DNA from: Microbacterium saperdae
Lineage (GTDB): Bacteria > Actinomycetota > Actinomycetes > Actinomycetales > Microbacteriaceae
Assembly (NCBI RefSeq): GCF_006716345.1
Contig: NZ_VFOX01000002.1
Location: 930,001 to 994,000 of the forward strand
Length of the DNA: 64,000 nucleotides
Direction of reading: 5' to 3'
Shown here: piece after piece, positions 43,257 through 52,105 of the stretch
Position numbering within the stretch: the stretch's first letter is position 1
Layout: each line of letters begins with the position of its first letter
The notes under the pieces: model-generated
What the model was told of the DNA's origin: nothing
Databases searched by the model: none
The model's input: the letters and a program-made list of their open reading frames with translations, nothing else
Made by a program: the position numbers and the translations under genes

Positions 43257-44246
43257 TCAGAGCAGGCCGAGTGCCTTCACCGCGTCGCGCTCCTCGACCA
43301 GCTCGGCGACGGACGCATCGATCCGGTTGCGCGCCCAGTCGCTGACATCGAGGCCCTCGACGATCTGCCACTCCCCATCGACGGAGCGCACGGGGAACGA
43401 CGAGACGAGACCCTCGGGAACCCCGTACTCGCCATGAGAGACGACCCCGGCCGATGTCCAGTCCTCGGTGCCGCGCACCCAATCGCGGACGTGCTCGATG
43501 GTCGCGTTCGCCGCGGAGGCGACCGACGACGATCCGCGCACCTGGATGATCTCGGCGCCGCGCTTCGCGACCCGCGGGATGAACGTCTCGTCCAGCCAGG
43601 TCGGGACATCTCCGACGATCGCTTCGAGTGCGTCGGTGACCGGCTCCCCGCCGACGGTCGCATGCGAGACATCGGGGAACTGGGTGGCCGAGTGGTTGCC
43701 CCAGATGGGCAGGCGACGGATCGTGGAGACCGGAACGCCCAGCGTCTGCGAGAGCTGGGCGCGTGCGCGGTTCTCGTCGAGACGGGTCAGGGCGGTGAAC
43801 CGCTCCGCGGGCACCCCGTCGGCGGAAGCCGCGGCGATCAGCGCGTTCGTGTTGGCCGGGTTGCCGACGACCGTGACTCGCACACCGGGGGCGGCGTTCG
43901 CGGCGATCGCGGCGCCCTGCGGGCCGAAGATGCCGGCGTTGGCGGCGAGCAGGTCGCCGCGCTCCATGCCGGGACCACGGGGACGTGCGCCGACGAGCAG
44001 GGCGAGGTCGCAGCCGTCGAAGCCCACCGCGACGTCATCGGTCACCTCGACGTGCTCGAGCAGCTCGAACGCGCCGTCCTGCAGCTCGAGCGCTGCCCCT
44101 TCCGCCGCCCCGAGGCCCTGCGGGATCTCGAGCAGTCGCAGTCGTACTTTCTCGTCGGGTCCGAGCAGGTCGCCCGCTGCGATCCGGAAGAGGAGTGCGT
44201 AGCCGATCTGTCCGCCGGCGCCGGTGAGGGTGATCGTGGTCGTCAT
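43257..44246 (-). CDS. mdh: Malate dehydrogenase
   Basis: A 329-residue NAD-dependent enzyme of the TCA cycle that interconverts malate and oxaloacetate. The dinucleotide motif is [12 protein letters not shown], the substrate loop includes [15 protein letters not shown], the NAD-side motif is [11 protein letters not shown] and the catalytic His lies in [12 protein letters not shown]. Length and motifs fit the actinobacterial/cytosolic-type MDH. A TAGGCT box 6 bases before the ATG indicates a leaderless transcript, back to back with the metallopeptidase gene. Confidence 0.95.
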   Translation of the reverse strand: MTTTITLTGAGGQIGYALLFRIAAGDLLGPDEKVRLRLLEIPQGLGAAEGAALELQDGAFELLEHVEVTDDVAVGFDGCDLALLVGARPRGPGMERGDLLAANAGIFGPQGAAIAANAAPGVRVTVVGNPANTNALIAAASADGVPAERFTALTRLDENRARAQLSQTLGVPVSTIRRLPIWGNHSATQFPDVSHATVGGEPVTDALEAIVGDVPTWLDETFIPRVAKRGAEIIQVRGSSSVASAANATIEHVRDWVRGTEDWTSAGVVSHGEYGVPEGLVSSFPVRSVDGEWQIVEGLDVSDWARNRIDASVAELVEERDAVKALGLL

Positions 44247-44252
44247 GCCCCG

Positions 44253-44258
44253 AGCCTA
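44253..44258 (-). promoter_or_regulatory. Leaderless -10 box of mdh
   Basis: TAGGCT on the minus strand, 6 bases before the mdh ATG. Confidence 0.5.
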
Positions 44259-44285
44259 CGTCCGTTCCGAGGTCGACCGTCGGAG

Positions 44286-44291
44286 TACCCT
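44286..44291 (+). promoter_or_regulatory. Leaderless -10 box of the metallopeptidase gene
   Basis: TACCCT, 7 bases before ATG 44299. The two divergent -10 boxes share a 52-base gap, so their polymerases may compete. Confidence 0.45.
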
Positions 44292-44298
44292 CTGTCTC

Positions 44299-45177
44299 AT
44301 GACCTTCAATCCCGACGCCGACCTGTCCGGCAACACGACGCGTCGCCGTGGACGCACCGCCGCGATCGCCGGTGGCGCGGGAGTCGGCGTGCTCGGCCTC
44401 ATCGCGCTCATCGCCGGCCCGTTGCTCGGCATCGACCTCACGGGGTTGCTCGGGGGCGGTTCGCAGCCGAGTGGCGACTCAGGATCGAGCGGCTCCGTGA
44501 TCGAGAACTGCGACACGGGTCAGGACGCCAACGAGAACGTCAACTGTCGGATGGCCGGTGCGCAGGTCGCGCTCGACGCGTTCTGGGCCGACAACGTCGA
44601 CGGCTACCGCAAGCCCACGATGACCGTGGTGGACGGGGCGACCTCGACGCAGTGCGGCACGGCCTCGAATGCCGTGGGTCCGTTCTACTGCCCGCCCGAA
44701 GAGGGCGTCTACGTCGACCCGACGTTCTTCCAGCTCATGCAGCAGCAGTTCGGAGCATCCGCAGGGAACCTGGCCCAGCTCTACATCGTGGGTCACGAGT
44801 GGGGGCACCACATCCAGAACATCACGGGTGACATGGAGAAGTACCCGAACAACGGGACGGGCCCCGGCAGCAACGGTGTGCGGATGGAGTTGCAGGCGGA
44901 CTGCTACGCCGGCGCGTGGATCGGACGCATGACGGAGCAGACGGATGCCGACGGCGACCCGTACCTCCTTAAGCCCACGGAAACGGAGCTGCGAGATGCG
45001 CTCAATGCGGCGTCGACGGTCGGCGACGACAACATCCAGGAGCAGTCCGGCGTCGTGAACCCGGAGAGCTGGACGCACGGTTCCAGCACGCAGCGGCAGT
45101 ACTGGTTCGCGAATGGCTACGAGAACGGCGTCGGTGTTTGTGCCGAGGCGTTCACCCGCAGCGAGGGCGACCTGTAA
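44299..45177 (+). CDS. Neutral zinc metallopeptidase (YpfJ family), membrane anchored
   Basis: 292 residues. A short basic N terminus (RRRGR) is followed by one membrane helix (about 20-48), a Gly/Ser-rich linker and an extracellular catalytic domain. The zinc motif is VGHEWGHHIQN (His166), with MELQADCYAGAW supplying the third ligand. Four or more Cys residues outside the membrane may form disulfides. Members of this family are called neutral zinc metallopeptidases, but substrates are little known. The ATG at 44299 is supported by the leaderless -10 box; an in-frame start at 44224 would overlap mdh. Confidence 0.88.
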   Translation: MTFNPDADLSGNTTRRRGRTAAIAGGAGVGVLGLIALIAGPLLGIDLTGLLGGGSQPSGDSGSSGSVIENCDTGQDANENVNCRMAGAQVALDAFWADNVDGYRKPTMTVVDGATSTQCGTASNAVGPFYCPPEEGVYVDPTFFQLMQQQFGASAGNLAQLYIVGHEWGHHIQNITGDMEKYPNNGTGPGSNGVRMELQADCYAGAWIGRMTEQTDADGDPYLLKPTETELRDALNAASTVGDDNIQEQSGVVNPESWTHGSSTQRQYWFANGYENGVGVCAEAFTRSEGDL

Positions 45178-45243
45178 TACCGGCTGACCGGGCCCTCTCG
45201 GGTAGCGTGGCATACGTAGTCTTCTTTCCGGGCTGGGGGCAAA

Positions 45244-46212
45244 ATGACGAAGAACCTGGATGCGCTGTATCCGCCGATCGAGCCGTACGAGTCGGGTGAA
45301 CTCCTCGTCGGCGACGGCCACCGCCTGTACTGGGAGGTCAGCGGCAATCCCGAGGGGCGGCCGGTGGTGTTCCTGCACGGAGGACCCGGCAGCGGCACCT
45401 CGCCCTGGCAGCGGCGTTTCTTCGATCCCGAGAAGTACCGCATCGTCCTGTTCGACCAGCGCGGCTGCGGAAAGAGCACCCCGCACGCCGGCGAGCCCGG
45501 TGCGGACCTGCGCCACATCACCACGGCACATCTGATCGCCGACATCGAGCTGCTGCGCAAGAACCTCGGCGTCGAGCAGTGGCAGGTCTTCGGCGGCTCC
45601 TGGGGCAGCGCTCTCGCACTCGCCTACGCGCAGGCGCATCCAGATGCCGTCTCGGCGCTCGTGCTGCGCGGCATCTTCACGCTGCGGCGCATGGAGCTGG
45701 AGTGGTTCTACGAGGGTGGAGCGGCTGCGCTGTTCCCCGACCTGTGGGAGAGCTTCATCGCCCCGATCCCGGTGCTGGAGCGCTCGCACATGATCGACGC
45801 GTATCACCGGCAGCTCTTCGATCCCGACCCCGCGGTGCACGTGCCCGCGGCGATCGCGTGGTCGACGTGGGAGGCCTCGACCGTGACGCTGCGGCCTGAC
45901 GTCGAGCAGATCGCCGCGATGTCCGACCCGCGCACCGCCACCGCGTTCGCGCGGATCGAGAATCACTTCTTCGTCAACCGCGGATGGTGGTCCGAGGGTC
46001 AGCTGCTCGACGGCATCGATGCGATCCGGCACATCCCCGCGGTCATCGTGCAGGGCAGGCACGACGTCTGCACGCCGATGATGACGGCGTGGGACCTGCA
46101 TCGCGCATGGCCGGAGGCCGAGTTCGTGGTGGTCGACGATGCCGGCCATTCGGCGGCAGAGCCCGGCATCCAGCAGGCGCTGCGCGACGCGACCGACCTG
46201 TTCTCCTTCTGA
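45244..46212 (+). CDS. pip: Proline iminopeptidase (S33 alpha/beta hydrolase)
   Basis: 322 residues. It removes N-terminal proline from peptides. It has the oxyanion motif HGGPGSGTSPWQRRFFDP, DQRGCGKSTPHA, the nucleophile elbow GGSWGSALALAYA and the late HDVCTP and DDAGHSAAE segments that carry the Asp and His. Length and order match bacterial prolyl aminopeptidases. The start is supported by CTGGGGGC 4 bases before the ATG. It converges with the aldehyde dehydrogenase gene. Confidence 0.92.
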   Translation: MTKNLDALYPPIEPYESGELLVGDGHRLYWEVSGNPEGRPVVFLHGGPGSGTSPWQRRFFDPEKYRIVLFDQRGCGKSTPHAGEPGADLRHITTAHLIADIELLRKNLGVEQWQVFGGSWGSALALAYAQAHPDAVSALVLRGIFTLRRMELEWFYEGGAAALFPDLWESFIAPIPVLERSHMIDAYHRQLFDPDPAVHVPAAIAWSTWEASTVTLRPDVEQIAAMSDPRTATAFARIENHFFVNRGWWSEGQLLDGIDAIRHIPAVIVQGRHDVCTPMMTAWDLHRAWPEAEFVVVDDAGHSAAEPGIQQALRDATDLFSF

Positions 46213-46233
46213 CGCCGGCCGCAGCGCCGGGAG

Positions 46234-48000
46234 TCAGGCCTGCAGCGCCTTCGTCAACGTCTTCACGAGTCCGAGCACGCCGCCGTTCGCGCGGAAGCGG
46301 GTGAGGCCCTCGCTCACGGCCGCACCGGTGCGCGCCGACACGAACCACGGCGGCTTCGGCAGGATGGTCAGGCGACCCCCGCCGTTCAGGATCGGCAACG
46401 ATCGCGGCAGTGGACGGAACGGTCCGCGGATGACGGAGCGCTCGACGTGGTCGAGCAGGAGCGCGTTGTGCACCACGCCGATCCCACTGCCCACATCGTC
46501 GATCGTGTTCCCGGGGAACGCGCCCCAGGTCATGGTCGGGGTGATGAAGCCGAACGCCGTCCAGCCGTTGATCGCGATGGAGCCGTAGCGGAGGTTCGCG
46601 ATCGCCCGCTCGAAACCGCCGCCGAGCGCCCGCTCCGTGGCGGGGGCGATGATGAGGTTGGCCCCGAGGGTGCCCTGGAGCCGATCGTTCGCGTACGAGA
46701 CGGCGGCGTCGAGGAACTCCTGTCCCGCGCCGGCCACCGATACGACGCCGAGCACCGGGGCGAAGTACTCCGTGTTCTGCAGTGCCGTCGGATCGTCGTC
46801 TCCTTCGATCTCCACGAGCACGCGGTCGCCGAGCACGAGGGCGTCCGGGTAGTCGTCTGCGGCGCGATGCATGCGCGTGGGGGAGCCCGGATACCAGATC
46901 GGCCGTTCGGGGGCGTTCGCATAGGCGCGGCGGAGCGCCGCGCGGAAGGCATCGGCCTGCGCCCAGTCGGAGGAGAGGATCACGACCTGTCCGGCGATGC
47001 AGTTGTGTCCGCTGTTCTGCAGTCGCATCGTCGCGATGTGCTCGGCGTGGTAGGTGAGGTCGGCGTCGCTCCAGTCGCCCGGCACGACGATGATCGGCGA
47101 GACGCCACCCAGCTCCGCGGTGATCGGCTTCTTGAGCTGCGGCCGGTTCTCGCGGCGTCGGCGCTTCGCCGCGGCCCCGGTTCCCCACACGATCGCGTCG
47201 AAGGTCGCTGCGGAGCCGGTGATGTGCACGTGCGCCAGGTCGGAGTGCCCCGTGAGGTAGGCGCCGACCTCGGGACCTCCGCGCACGATGCGCACCAGAC
47301 CCGGCTCGATCAGCGGTGCGAAGGCGCGCTTGTACACCGGCACCAGCGCGTCCTGCGTCGGATTGACCTTGAGCAGGGCGGTGCGATTGTGGGCGAGGAG
47401 TTCGTAGAGCACGTCGAGCACGGGGATCGAGGTGACGTTGCCCGCCCCGAGCACGAGGCCGACGCCTCCCGAGACGGTCGGCGTGCGCTGCGCGAGGCCC
47501 GCGGCGGCGCGGGCGGTGTTCGGGGTGACGCCGGGTTCCAGCCACACCTCGCCGGTGTATCCCGACAGCAGGAACTTGTCGATGCCCGTGAGCGGGAAGG
47601 CGTGTACGCGGGAGCGTCCGCCCGGTGCCCGATCGATCGTGATCCCGTCGAGCGGGTTGGTGCCGGCGGCCAGCCGCGAGAGCGTCTCGATGTAGGCGTC
47701 GAGTGCGCCGAGCACGCTGTAGGGGCCGCTGAGCCACTCCTCGCCGCGGAGCGGATGGCGTCCGTCGAGCCCCTTAGACGCGGCGGCGGTGTTCGCCCAG
47801 TCCTCGGATGCAGCGGCGACGCTCGTGCGCACGGCGCGCAGCAGGGTCACCCGCTGAGTCAGCGCGAGTGCGGTCCAGGTGCGCGATCCGGTCTGCAGCT
47901 CGGCGATCGCGGAGTCGAGCCGCGTACGTTCGTCGGTGCTGAGCTCGTTCGTCGGCGCGCTCTTCGCCGCCGGGGTGGCCGTTGTGGTCGCAGAAGTCAT
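46234..48000 (-). CDS. Aldehyde dehydrogenase family protein
   Basis: 588 residues, longer than the usual 480-500. The ALDH core is clear: the catalytic Glu lies in ITAELGGVSPIIVV, the catalytic Cys in NSGHNCIAGQVVIL, and NPTQDALVPVYKRAF and HITGSAATFDAI line the cofactor region. The extra length is mainly at the N terminus and between motifs. Substrate unknown. Start at ATG 48000 with AAGGAG 6 bases upstream. The transporter gene upstream on the same strand is 58 bases away, so they may be cotranscribed. Confidence 0.85.
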   Translation of the reverse strand: MTSATTTATPAAKSAPTNELSTDERTRLDSAIAELQTGSRTWTALALTQRVTLLRAVRTSVAAASEDWANTAAASKGLDGRHPLRGEEWLSGPYSVLGALDAYIETLSRLAAGTNPLDGITIDRAPGGRSRVHAFPLTGIDKFLLSGYTGEVWLEPGVTPNTARAAAGLAQRTPTVSGGVGLVLGAGNVTSIPVLDVLYELLAHNRTALLKVNPTQDALVPVYKRAFAPLIEPGLVRIVRGGPEVGAYLTGHSDLAHVHITGSAATFDAIVWGTGAAAKRRRRENRPQLKKPITAELGGVSPIIVVPGDWSDADLTYHAEHIATMRLQNSGHNCIAGQVVILSSDWAQADAFRAALRRAYANAPERPIWYPGSPTRMHRAADDYPDALVLGDRVLVEIEGDDDPTALQNTEYFAPVLGVVSVAGAGQEFLDAAVSYANDRLQGTLGANLIIAPATERALGGGFERAIANLRYGSIAINGWTAFGFITPTMTWGAFPGNTIDDVGSGIGVVHNALLLDHVERSVIRGPFRPLPRSLPILNGGGRLTILPKPPWFVSARTGAAVSEGLTRFRANGGVLGLVKTLTKALQA

Positions 48001-48058
48001 CGGAGTCTCCTTCGGACGGGATCCCAGCTTAGGTGCCGCCCCTGTGGCGATGCCTCGA

Positions 48059-49438
48059 TCACGAGACCTCGATGTCGGCACGGCGCAGACGGTAGCGCCG
48101 CAGCGGGAGCAGGCTCGCGAGCATCAGGACGGCGGGGAGGATGCTGAAGCTCAGCACGATGCCCGTGATGGCCTCCGCCGGCTGCGCGACCGCGGCTCCG
48201 GCGACGGTGGAGACGTACCCGGTCGCGGCGAGGGTCAGTGACACCGCCGTCGCGCCGAGGGCGAAGCCGACGGTCTCTCCTGCGGTCCAGATGCCGGTGA
48301 AGGTCCCGGCCTGCCCATGACCGTTCGTGCGCTCATCATGGGAGATGACGTCGGGGAGCATCGCCATCGGGAGCGACTGCAGACCGGCATAGGCGATGCC
48401 GGCGACCGCGACCGAGCCGAAGATCCAGTCGCCCGGCGCCCAGACCGCGGCCGTGATGGACGCGGCGGCCAGCGTGAACAGCACGCTCGCCATCGCGAAC
48501 GCCCGCTCCTTGCCGACGCGCCGCGCGATCACGGTCCATCCCGGGGTGGCCAGCAGCGCAGGTCCGACGAGCGCGATGAACACGAAGGTCACGGCGTCTT
48601 CGGAGCGGAGCACCCAGGTCGCGACATACTGCGCGCCGGCGAGCATGGTGCCGGTGGCGAGCGCCTGCAACAGGAAGGTGCCCAGCAGTGCGCGGAACGG
48701 CTGGCTGCGCCGCAGGGCGCGGAAGCCCGAGAGGTACTGCTCGCGGATGCCGTCGGGCGCGACGGCGGCCTGCCCGACAGGGGAGGTGCGGCCCGCCGCG
48801 ATATCGGCCGTGCGCGCCGCGATGAACATGCCGATGCCGATCACGAGGCCGGCGACGATCCCCATCAGGAGGTAGCCGATGACCTGATCCGAGCCCGCCT
48901 TGCGCAGCGCGGGGCCACCGGCGCCGAACAGCAGGATCGACGCGGTCAGCACGACCACGCGCCAGCCGAGCAGGCGGGTGCGCTCGTCGTAGCTGCCCGT
49001 GAGCTCGGCGGGCAACGCGACATACGGCACCTGGAAGAGGCTGAACGCCGTGGCGGTGGCGAGGAATGCCAGGAGCACGCAGATCGCGCCGGTCACGGGG
49101 CCCCACGACGGCGGCACCGCGAAGGTGAGCGCGAAGAACACGGGCAGCGCGAGCGCACCGGTGACCATGAAGCCGCGGCGAGAACCCGTGCGTGCGAGCT
49201 GCCGGTCCGAGGCCGCACCGATCAGCGGGTCGATCACGACGTCCCAGATCTTCGCGACCGTCACGATGAGGCCTGCTGCGAGTGCGGCGACGCCGAGGTT
49301 GTCGGTGAGGAAGTACGTCAGCACCAGTCCGGGGAGCGTGGCGTACCCGCCGGTGCCCAGCGAGCCGATCGCGTACAGCACGATCGTGCGGGGGGACAGG
49401 CGGACGGATGCGTGTTCCGGAGGAGCCTCGGTGCTCAT
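48059..49438 (-). CDS. GPH-family (MFS-2) sugar:cation symporter-like transporter
   Basis: 459 residues with about 12 membrane helices. Family motifs: KIWDVVIDPLIGAASDR, FQVPYVALPAELTGSYDERT and RRGFMV. These are typical of the glycoside-pentoside-hexuronide family, whose members import glycosides or related solutes with protons or sodium. No linked glycosidase is present, so the substrate is open. A TACACT box 6 bases before the ATG indicates a leaderless start. Confidence 0.82.
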   Translation of the reverse strand: MSTEAPPEHASVRLSPRTIVLYAIGSLGTGGYATLPGLVLTYFLTDNLGVAALAAGLIVTVAKIWDVVIDPLIGAASDRQLARTGSRRGFMVTGALALPVFFALTFAVPPSWGPVTGAICVLLAFLATATAFSLFQVPYVALPAELTGSYDERTRLLGWRVVVLTASILLFGAGGPALRKAGSDQVIGYLLMGIVAGLVIGIGMFIAARTADIAAGRTSPVGQAAVAPDGIREQYLSGFRALRRSQPFRALLGTFLLQALATGTMLAGAQYVATWVLRSEDAVTFVFIALVGPALLATPGWTVIARRVGKERAFAMASVLFTLAAASITAAVWAPGDWIFGSVAVAGIAYAGLQSLPMAMLPDVISHDERTNGHGQAGTFTGIWTAGETVGFALGATAVSLTLAATGYVSTVAGAAVAQPAEAITGIVLSFSILPAVLMLASLLPLRRYRLRRADIEVS

Positions 49439-49444
49439 CGCGCC

Positions 49445-49450
49445 AGTGTA
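49445..49450 (-). promoter_or_regulatory. Leaderless -10 box of the GPH transporter gene
   Basis: TACACT on the minus strand, 6 bases before the ATG. Confidence 0.45.
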
Positions 49451-49481
49451 TCGGCGCGCGGGCGCGGTGCGACGGAGCGCG

Positions 49482-49745
49482 TCAGATCAGCGACAGCTCA
49501 CGGAGCTTGGACTCGACATCGGAGTTCGCGGGCTCGACGTGGTGCGTGGAGTCGGGGTAGACGACCACGGGGATGTTCGTGCGTCCCGAGATCTCCTTGG
49601 CCACATCGGCCGCGGACGGGTCGGCGACCAGATCGACGTAGGTGTACTCGACGCCGAGTTCATCGAGCTGCTTCTTGGTGCGGATGCAGTCGCGGCACCA
49701 GTCAGCGCCGAACAGGGTGATCGTGGAGTCGTTGAGAGAAGTCAT
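49482..49745 (-). CDS. Glutaredoxin-like protein, probable mycoredoxin
   Basis: 87 residues, a complete thioredoxin fold of glutaredoxin size. The redox site is CRDC (Cys17 and Cys20) after ITLFGADW, with the cis-Pro in TNIPVVVYPD. Actinobacteria lack glutathione and use mycothiol, so proteins of this type are usually mycoredoxins that reduce mycothiolated proteins; the name is by family. A TACGCT box 6 bases before the ATG suggests leaderless expression, divergent from the iron-regulated gene. Confidence 0.85.
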   Translation of the reverse strand: MTSLNDSTITLFGADWCRDCIRTKKQLDELGVEYTYVDLVADPSAADVAKEISGRTNIPVVVYPDSTHHVEPANSDVESKLRELSLI

Positions 49746-49751
49746 ACATCA

Positions 49752-49757
49752 AGCGTA
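49752..49757 (-). promoter_or_regulatory. Leaderless -10 box of the glutaredoxin-like gene
   Basis: TACGCT on the minus strand, 6 bases before the ATG. Confidence 0.5.
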
Positions 49758-49793
49758 TGCCCGTCGGGAGCAGTGGGCTTCGCCGTTTCGGGA

Positions 49794-49822
49794 TTGTCAC
49801 TAAGGGTAGCCTTACCTATACT
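49794..49822 (+). promoter_or_regulatory. Sigma-70 promoter of the SIP-domain gene
   Basis: TTGTCA (49794-49799), a 17-base spacer and TATACT (49817-49822), 7 bases before the ATG. This is the best -35/-10 pair I found in the window and gives a leaderless transcript. Confidence 0.75.
49801..49819. promoter_or_regulatory. DtxR/IdeR iron box
   Basis: A 19-base site matching the DtxR/IdeR consensus (TWAGGTWAGSCTWACCTWA) at 17 positions. It fills the promoter spacer and overlaps the -10 box, so iron-loaded DtxR should block transcription. Confidence 0.75.
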
Positions 49823-49829
49823 TGGTGGC

Positions 49830-50222
49830 ATGAATGGTGCGTGCGAACATCTGAGTGATCCGGACTGGGATAACATCGAAGGTCCGGTCCTGATCGCCGG
49901 TGACGCCGCGGACGCGGCGGTCATCGCCGGGATCGCCGCTCGACTGCCGTGGGACGCGCAGGGCGCGATCGTCCTCGAGGCCGCCGCGCGGATCCAGTAC
50001 CGCCATATCGACGTCCCCGAGGGTGTCTCGGTGCGATGGCTGCTGCGCGGCGACGGCATCCGCGCGCACACCAAGGGTGAGCGTCTCGCGAACGCCGTGC
50101 ATGCCTGGTGCGTCGAGTGGACCTGCACCGAGCCGCCCGCGCACTGGACGGTATGGCTCGGGCCACACACGCCACCCCACGTGGCGCGCATGGCCCGAAG
50201 TCTGCTGGGCGTCGCGAACTGA
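49830..50222 (+). CDS. Stand-alone SIP-domain protein, iron regulated
   Basis: 130 residues matching the C-terminal (NAD(P)H-binding side) domain of siderophore-interacting proteins: GPVLIAGDAADAAVIAGIA, LPWDAQGAIVLEAAARIQ and VRWLLRGDG. The FAD-binding N-terminal half of a full ferric-siderophore reductase is missing, so it may act with another protein or not be a reductase. Control by an iron box supports a role in iron acquisition. Start at ATG 49830, leaderless. Confidence 0.8.
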   Translation: MNGACEHLSDPDWDNIEGPVLIAGDAADAAVIAGIAARLPWDAQGAIVLEAAARIQYRHIDVPEGVSVRWLLRGDGIRAHTKGERLANAVHAWCVEWTCTEPPAHWTVWLGPHTPPHVARMARSLLGVAN

Positions 50223-50251
50223 TTCGCTGCCTCGGGGCAGCGGTCGTCGGA

Positions 50252-50707
50252 TCAGCGCGAGGCTGCCACCGGCTGCGCATTCGCGCCTGCGGTGATCGCG
50301 TCGAGGGCGCGGCGCAGTGCCGAGCTGGAGGTGTGCGCGGTGTACGGGAAGTACACGACCTCGACGCCCACTTCGGCGAACTCGCGCTCGAGGCGCAGCC
50401 CTTTGTCGGTGCCACGCCAGTCGTCGCCCTTGAAGAAGTGCGTGAATCGCACGTCTTCCCAGGCGTCCAGCTTCGACGGGCTCGTCTCGACGTAGACATC
50501 GTCGACGAATGAGATGTGACTCACGATCTCCGCGCGCTCCGCCGTCGGGATGACGGGCTCGATGCCCTTCACCTGGCGCAGCATCTCGTCACTCACGACG
50601 CCGGCGATCAGAATGTCGCACTGCTGCTTGGCGTGACGAAGAAGGTTGAGGTGCCCGACGTGAAAAAGGTCGAAAGCTCCCGCGGCATAGCCGATACGCG
50701 TCCCCAT
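50252..50707 (-). CDS. Cytidylyltransferase-like protein (TagD/glycerol-3-phosphate type)
   Basis: 151 residues of the nucleotidylyltransferase superfamily. The signature GAFDLFHVGHLNLLRHAK carries HxGH, followed by VIPTAERAEIVSHI and FFKGDDWRGT. TagD enzymes make CDP-glycerol for teichoic acids; related enzymes make other CDP- or ADP-linked products. The C-terminal motif (TAHTSSSALRR) differs from the RTxGIST of classic TagD, so the exact substrate is uncertain. It lies just before the surface-glycan genes and close to a CDP-alcohol phosphotransferase, which fits an envelope role. Confidence 0.8.
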   Translation of the reverse strand: MGTRIGYAAGAFDLFHVGHLNLLRHAKQQCDILIAGVVSDEMLRQVKGIEPVIPTAERAEIVSHISFVDDVYVETSPSKLDAWEDVRFTHFFKGDDWRGTDKGLRLEREFAEVGVEVVYFPYTAHTSSSALRRALDAITAGANAQPVAASR

Positions 50708-50935
50708 GATCTCCCCAGATCAATAAATCCCCAGAGCGGATCCCCATCCGCCAGCGACTCCCACAGCCGCATCGGGTCAGTCTAGCGGACGGAAGCACGC
50801 CGATGCGACCCCCGATCGTGTGACCGACGACTCCTCGCCCGCGCGCGCGTGCGCCCGTGCCCGCGGGTTTCTCACCCCACAGGAACCCGTGCGACGATGG
50901 GTGCCGCAGGCCAGACATCAGGGGGAGGGCGGCGC

Positions 50936-52105
50936 GTGGGGACAGCGGTGACGATCATCGTGCCGACCTTCAACGAGCGCGACAATGTCGCCGAGCTCGT
51001 GGAGCGCACGGCGGCGGCTCTCCGCGGTCGCGACGCCGAGATCCTGTTCGTCGACGACAGCACCGATGACACGGCCGCCGAGGTCGCCCGCGTGGCCGCA
51101 GACGCGCCGGTACCGGTACGGGTCATCCACCGCACCGAGAACACCGGGGGACTCGGCGGCGCCGTGGTCGTCGGTCTCTCCGCCGCGGAATCGGACATCT
51201 GCATCGTGATGGACGGCGACCTGCAGCATCCGCCCGAGCTCCTGCCTGCACTGCTGGACCGCTTCGCCGAGGGCGACGCCGACGTGGTCGCCGCCTCGCG
51301 CTACGTGGGCGGTGGTGACACGAGCGGACTGGGCACTGCCGTGCGGTTCGGGGTGTCTCGTGCGGCGACCTGGCTGACGAGGGCGATGTTCCCCATCCGT
51401 CTGGCTCGCAGCACCGACCCGATGACCGGCTTCTTCCTCGTCGACCGCCGGAGGGTGGACGTCGCCGCACTGCGGCCGCAGGGATTCAAGATCCTGCTCG
51501 AGATCCTCGCGCGCACGGATCTGCGCATCGCCGAGATCCCGATGGAGTTCGCGGAACGTCGCCACGGCACATCCAAGGCGAGTCTGCGCCAGGGCGTCAC
51601 GTTCGTCGCCCACCTCGCACGCCTCCGCTTCGGCAAGATGTCGTTGTTCGCGATCATCGGCGTGATCGGAGCCGTCGCGAACCTCGGCATCATGTGGCTC
51701 CTGGTCGCGCTCGGTGTGCCCTACATCTGGGCCGCGATCATCGGGGCCGAGGTGACGATCATCGGCAACTTCATCCTGCAGGAGCGGTTCGTCTTCGCCG
51801 ACATGCGCACGGATGCCCGGGGACTCGGCCTCCGCTTCGTCACCTCGTTCGCGTTCAACAACGTCGAAGCCGCGGTGCGCATCCCGGTGATGGCGCTGAT
51901 GGTCGAGACCTGGCACATCTCGAGCGTGCTGGCCACCGGGCTCTCGCTCATCGTGGCGTTCTTCGCCCGATTCCTCTTCCACTCGCTCGTGGTCTACGCC
52001 CCGCGGCGCGGCACGGACGAGGCTCGGGAGCCGAAGGCCGACACCGCGACGCTCCGTGTCATCCGTGCCATCGACGCCGAGGCCATGAAGCCCGGCGAGC
52101 TCTAG
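50936..52105 (+). CDS. Dolichyl-phosphate mannose synthase-like glycosyltransferase fused to GtrA
   Basis: 389 residues. The N-terminal GT2 domain (about 1-235) has IIVPTFNERDNVAEL, LFVDDSTDDT and VMDGDLQHPPEL (the DxD-type metal site). From about residue 240 there are four membrane helices of the GtrA type (SLFAIIGVIGAVANLGIMWL and following). Such fusions charge a polyprenyl phosphate with a sugar and help flip it. GTG at 50936 is chosen because GGGGGAGGG (50921-50929) lies 6 bases upstream. Its stop codon overlaps that of the convergent rml gene (shared CTAG). Confidence 0.87.
   Translation: MGTAVTIIVPTFNERDNVAELVERTAAALRGRDAEILFVDDSTDDTAAEVARVAADAPVPVRVIHRTENTGGLGGAVVVGLSAAESDICIVMDGDLQHPPELLPALLDRFAEGDADVVAASRYVGGGDTSGLGTAVRFGVSRAATWLTRAMFPIRLARSTDPMTGFFLVDRRRVDVAALRPQGFKILLEILARTDLRIAEIPMEFAERRHGTSKASLRQGVTFVAHLARLRFGKMSLFAIIGVIGAVANLGIMWLLVALGVPYIWAAIIGAEVTIIGNFILQERFVFADMRTDARGLGLRFVTSFAFNNVEAAVRIPVMALMVETWHISSVLATGLSLIVAFFARFLFHSLVVYAPRRGTDEAREPKADTATLRVIRAIDAEAMKPGEL

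Noticed and set aside
43372..43383. A half-site (CTCCCCATCGAC) resembling the right arm of the secretion palindrome
   Set aside because: It lies inside mdh, has no matching left arm and no -10 box at the right distance; chance is the simplest explanation.
50736..50751. GCGGAT-CCCC-ATCCGC hairpin in the 228-base gap before the GtrA-fused glycosyltransferase
   Set aside because: Only 6 bp with no conserved neighbour or promoter context; I see no other feature in this gap.
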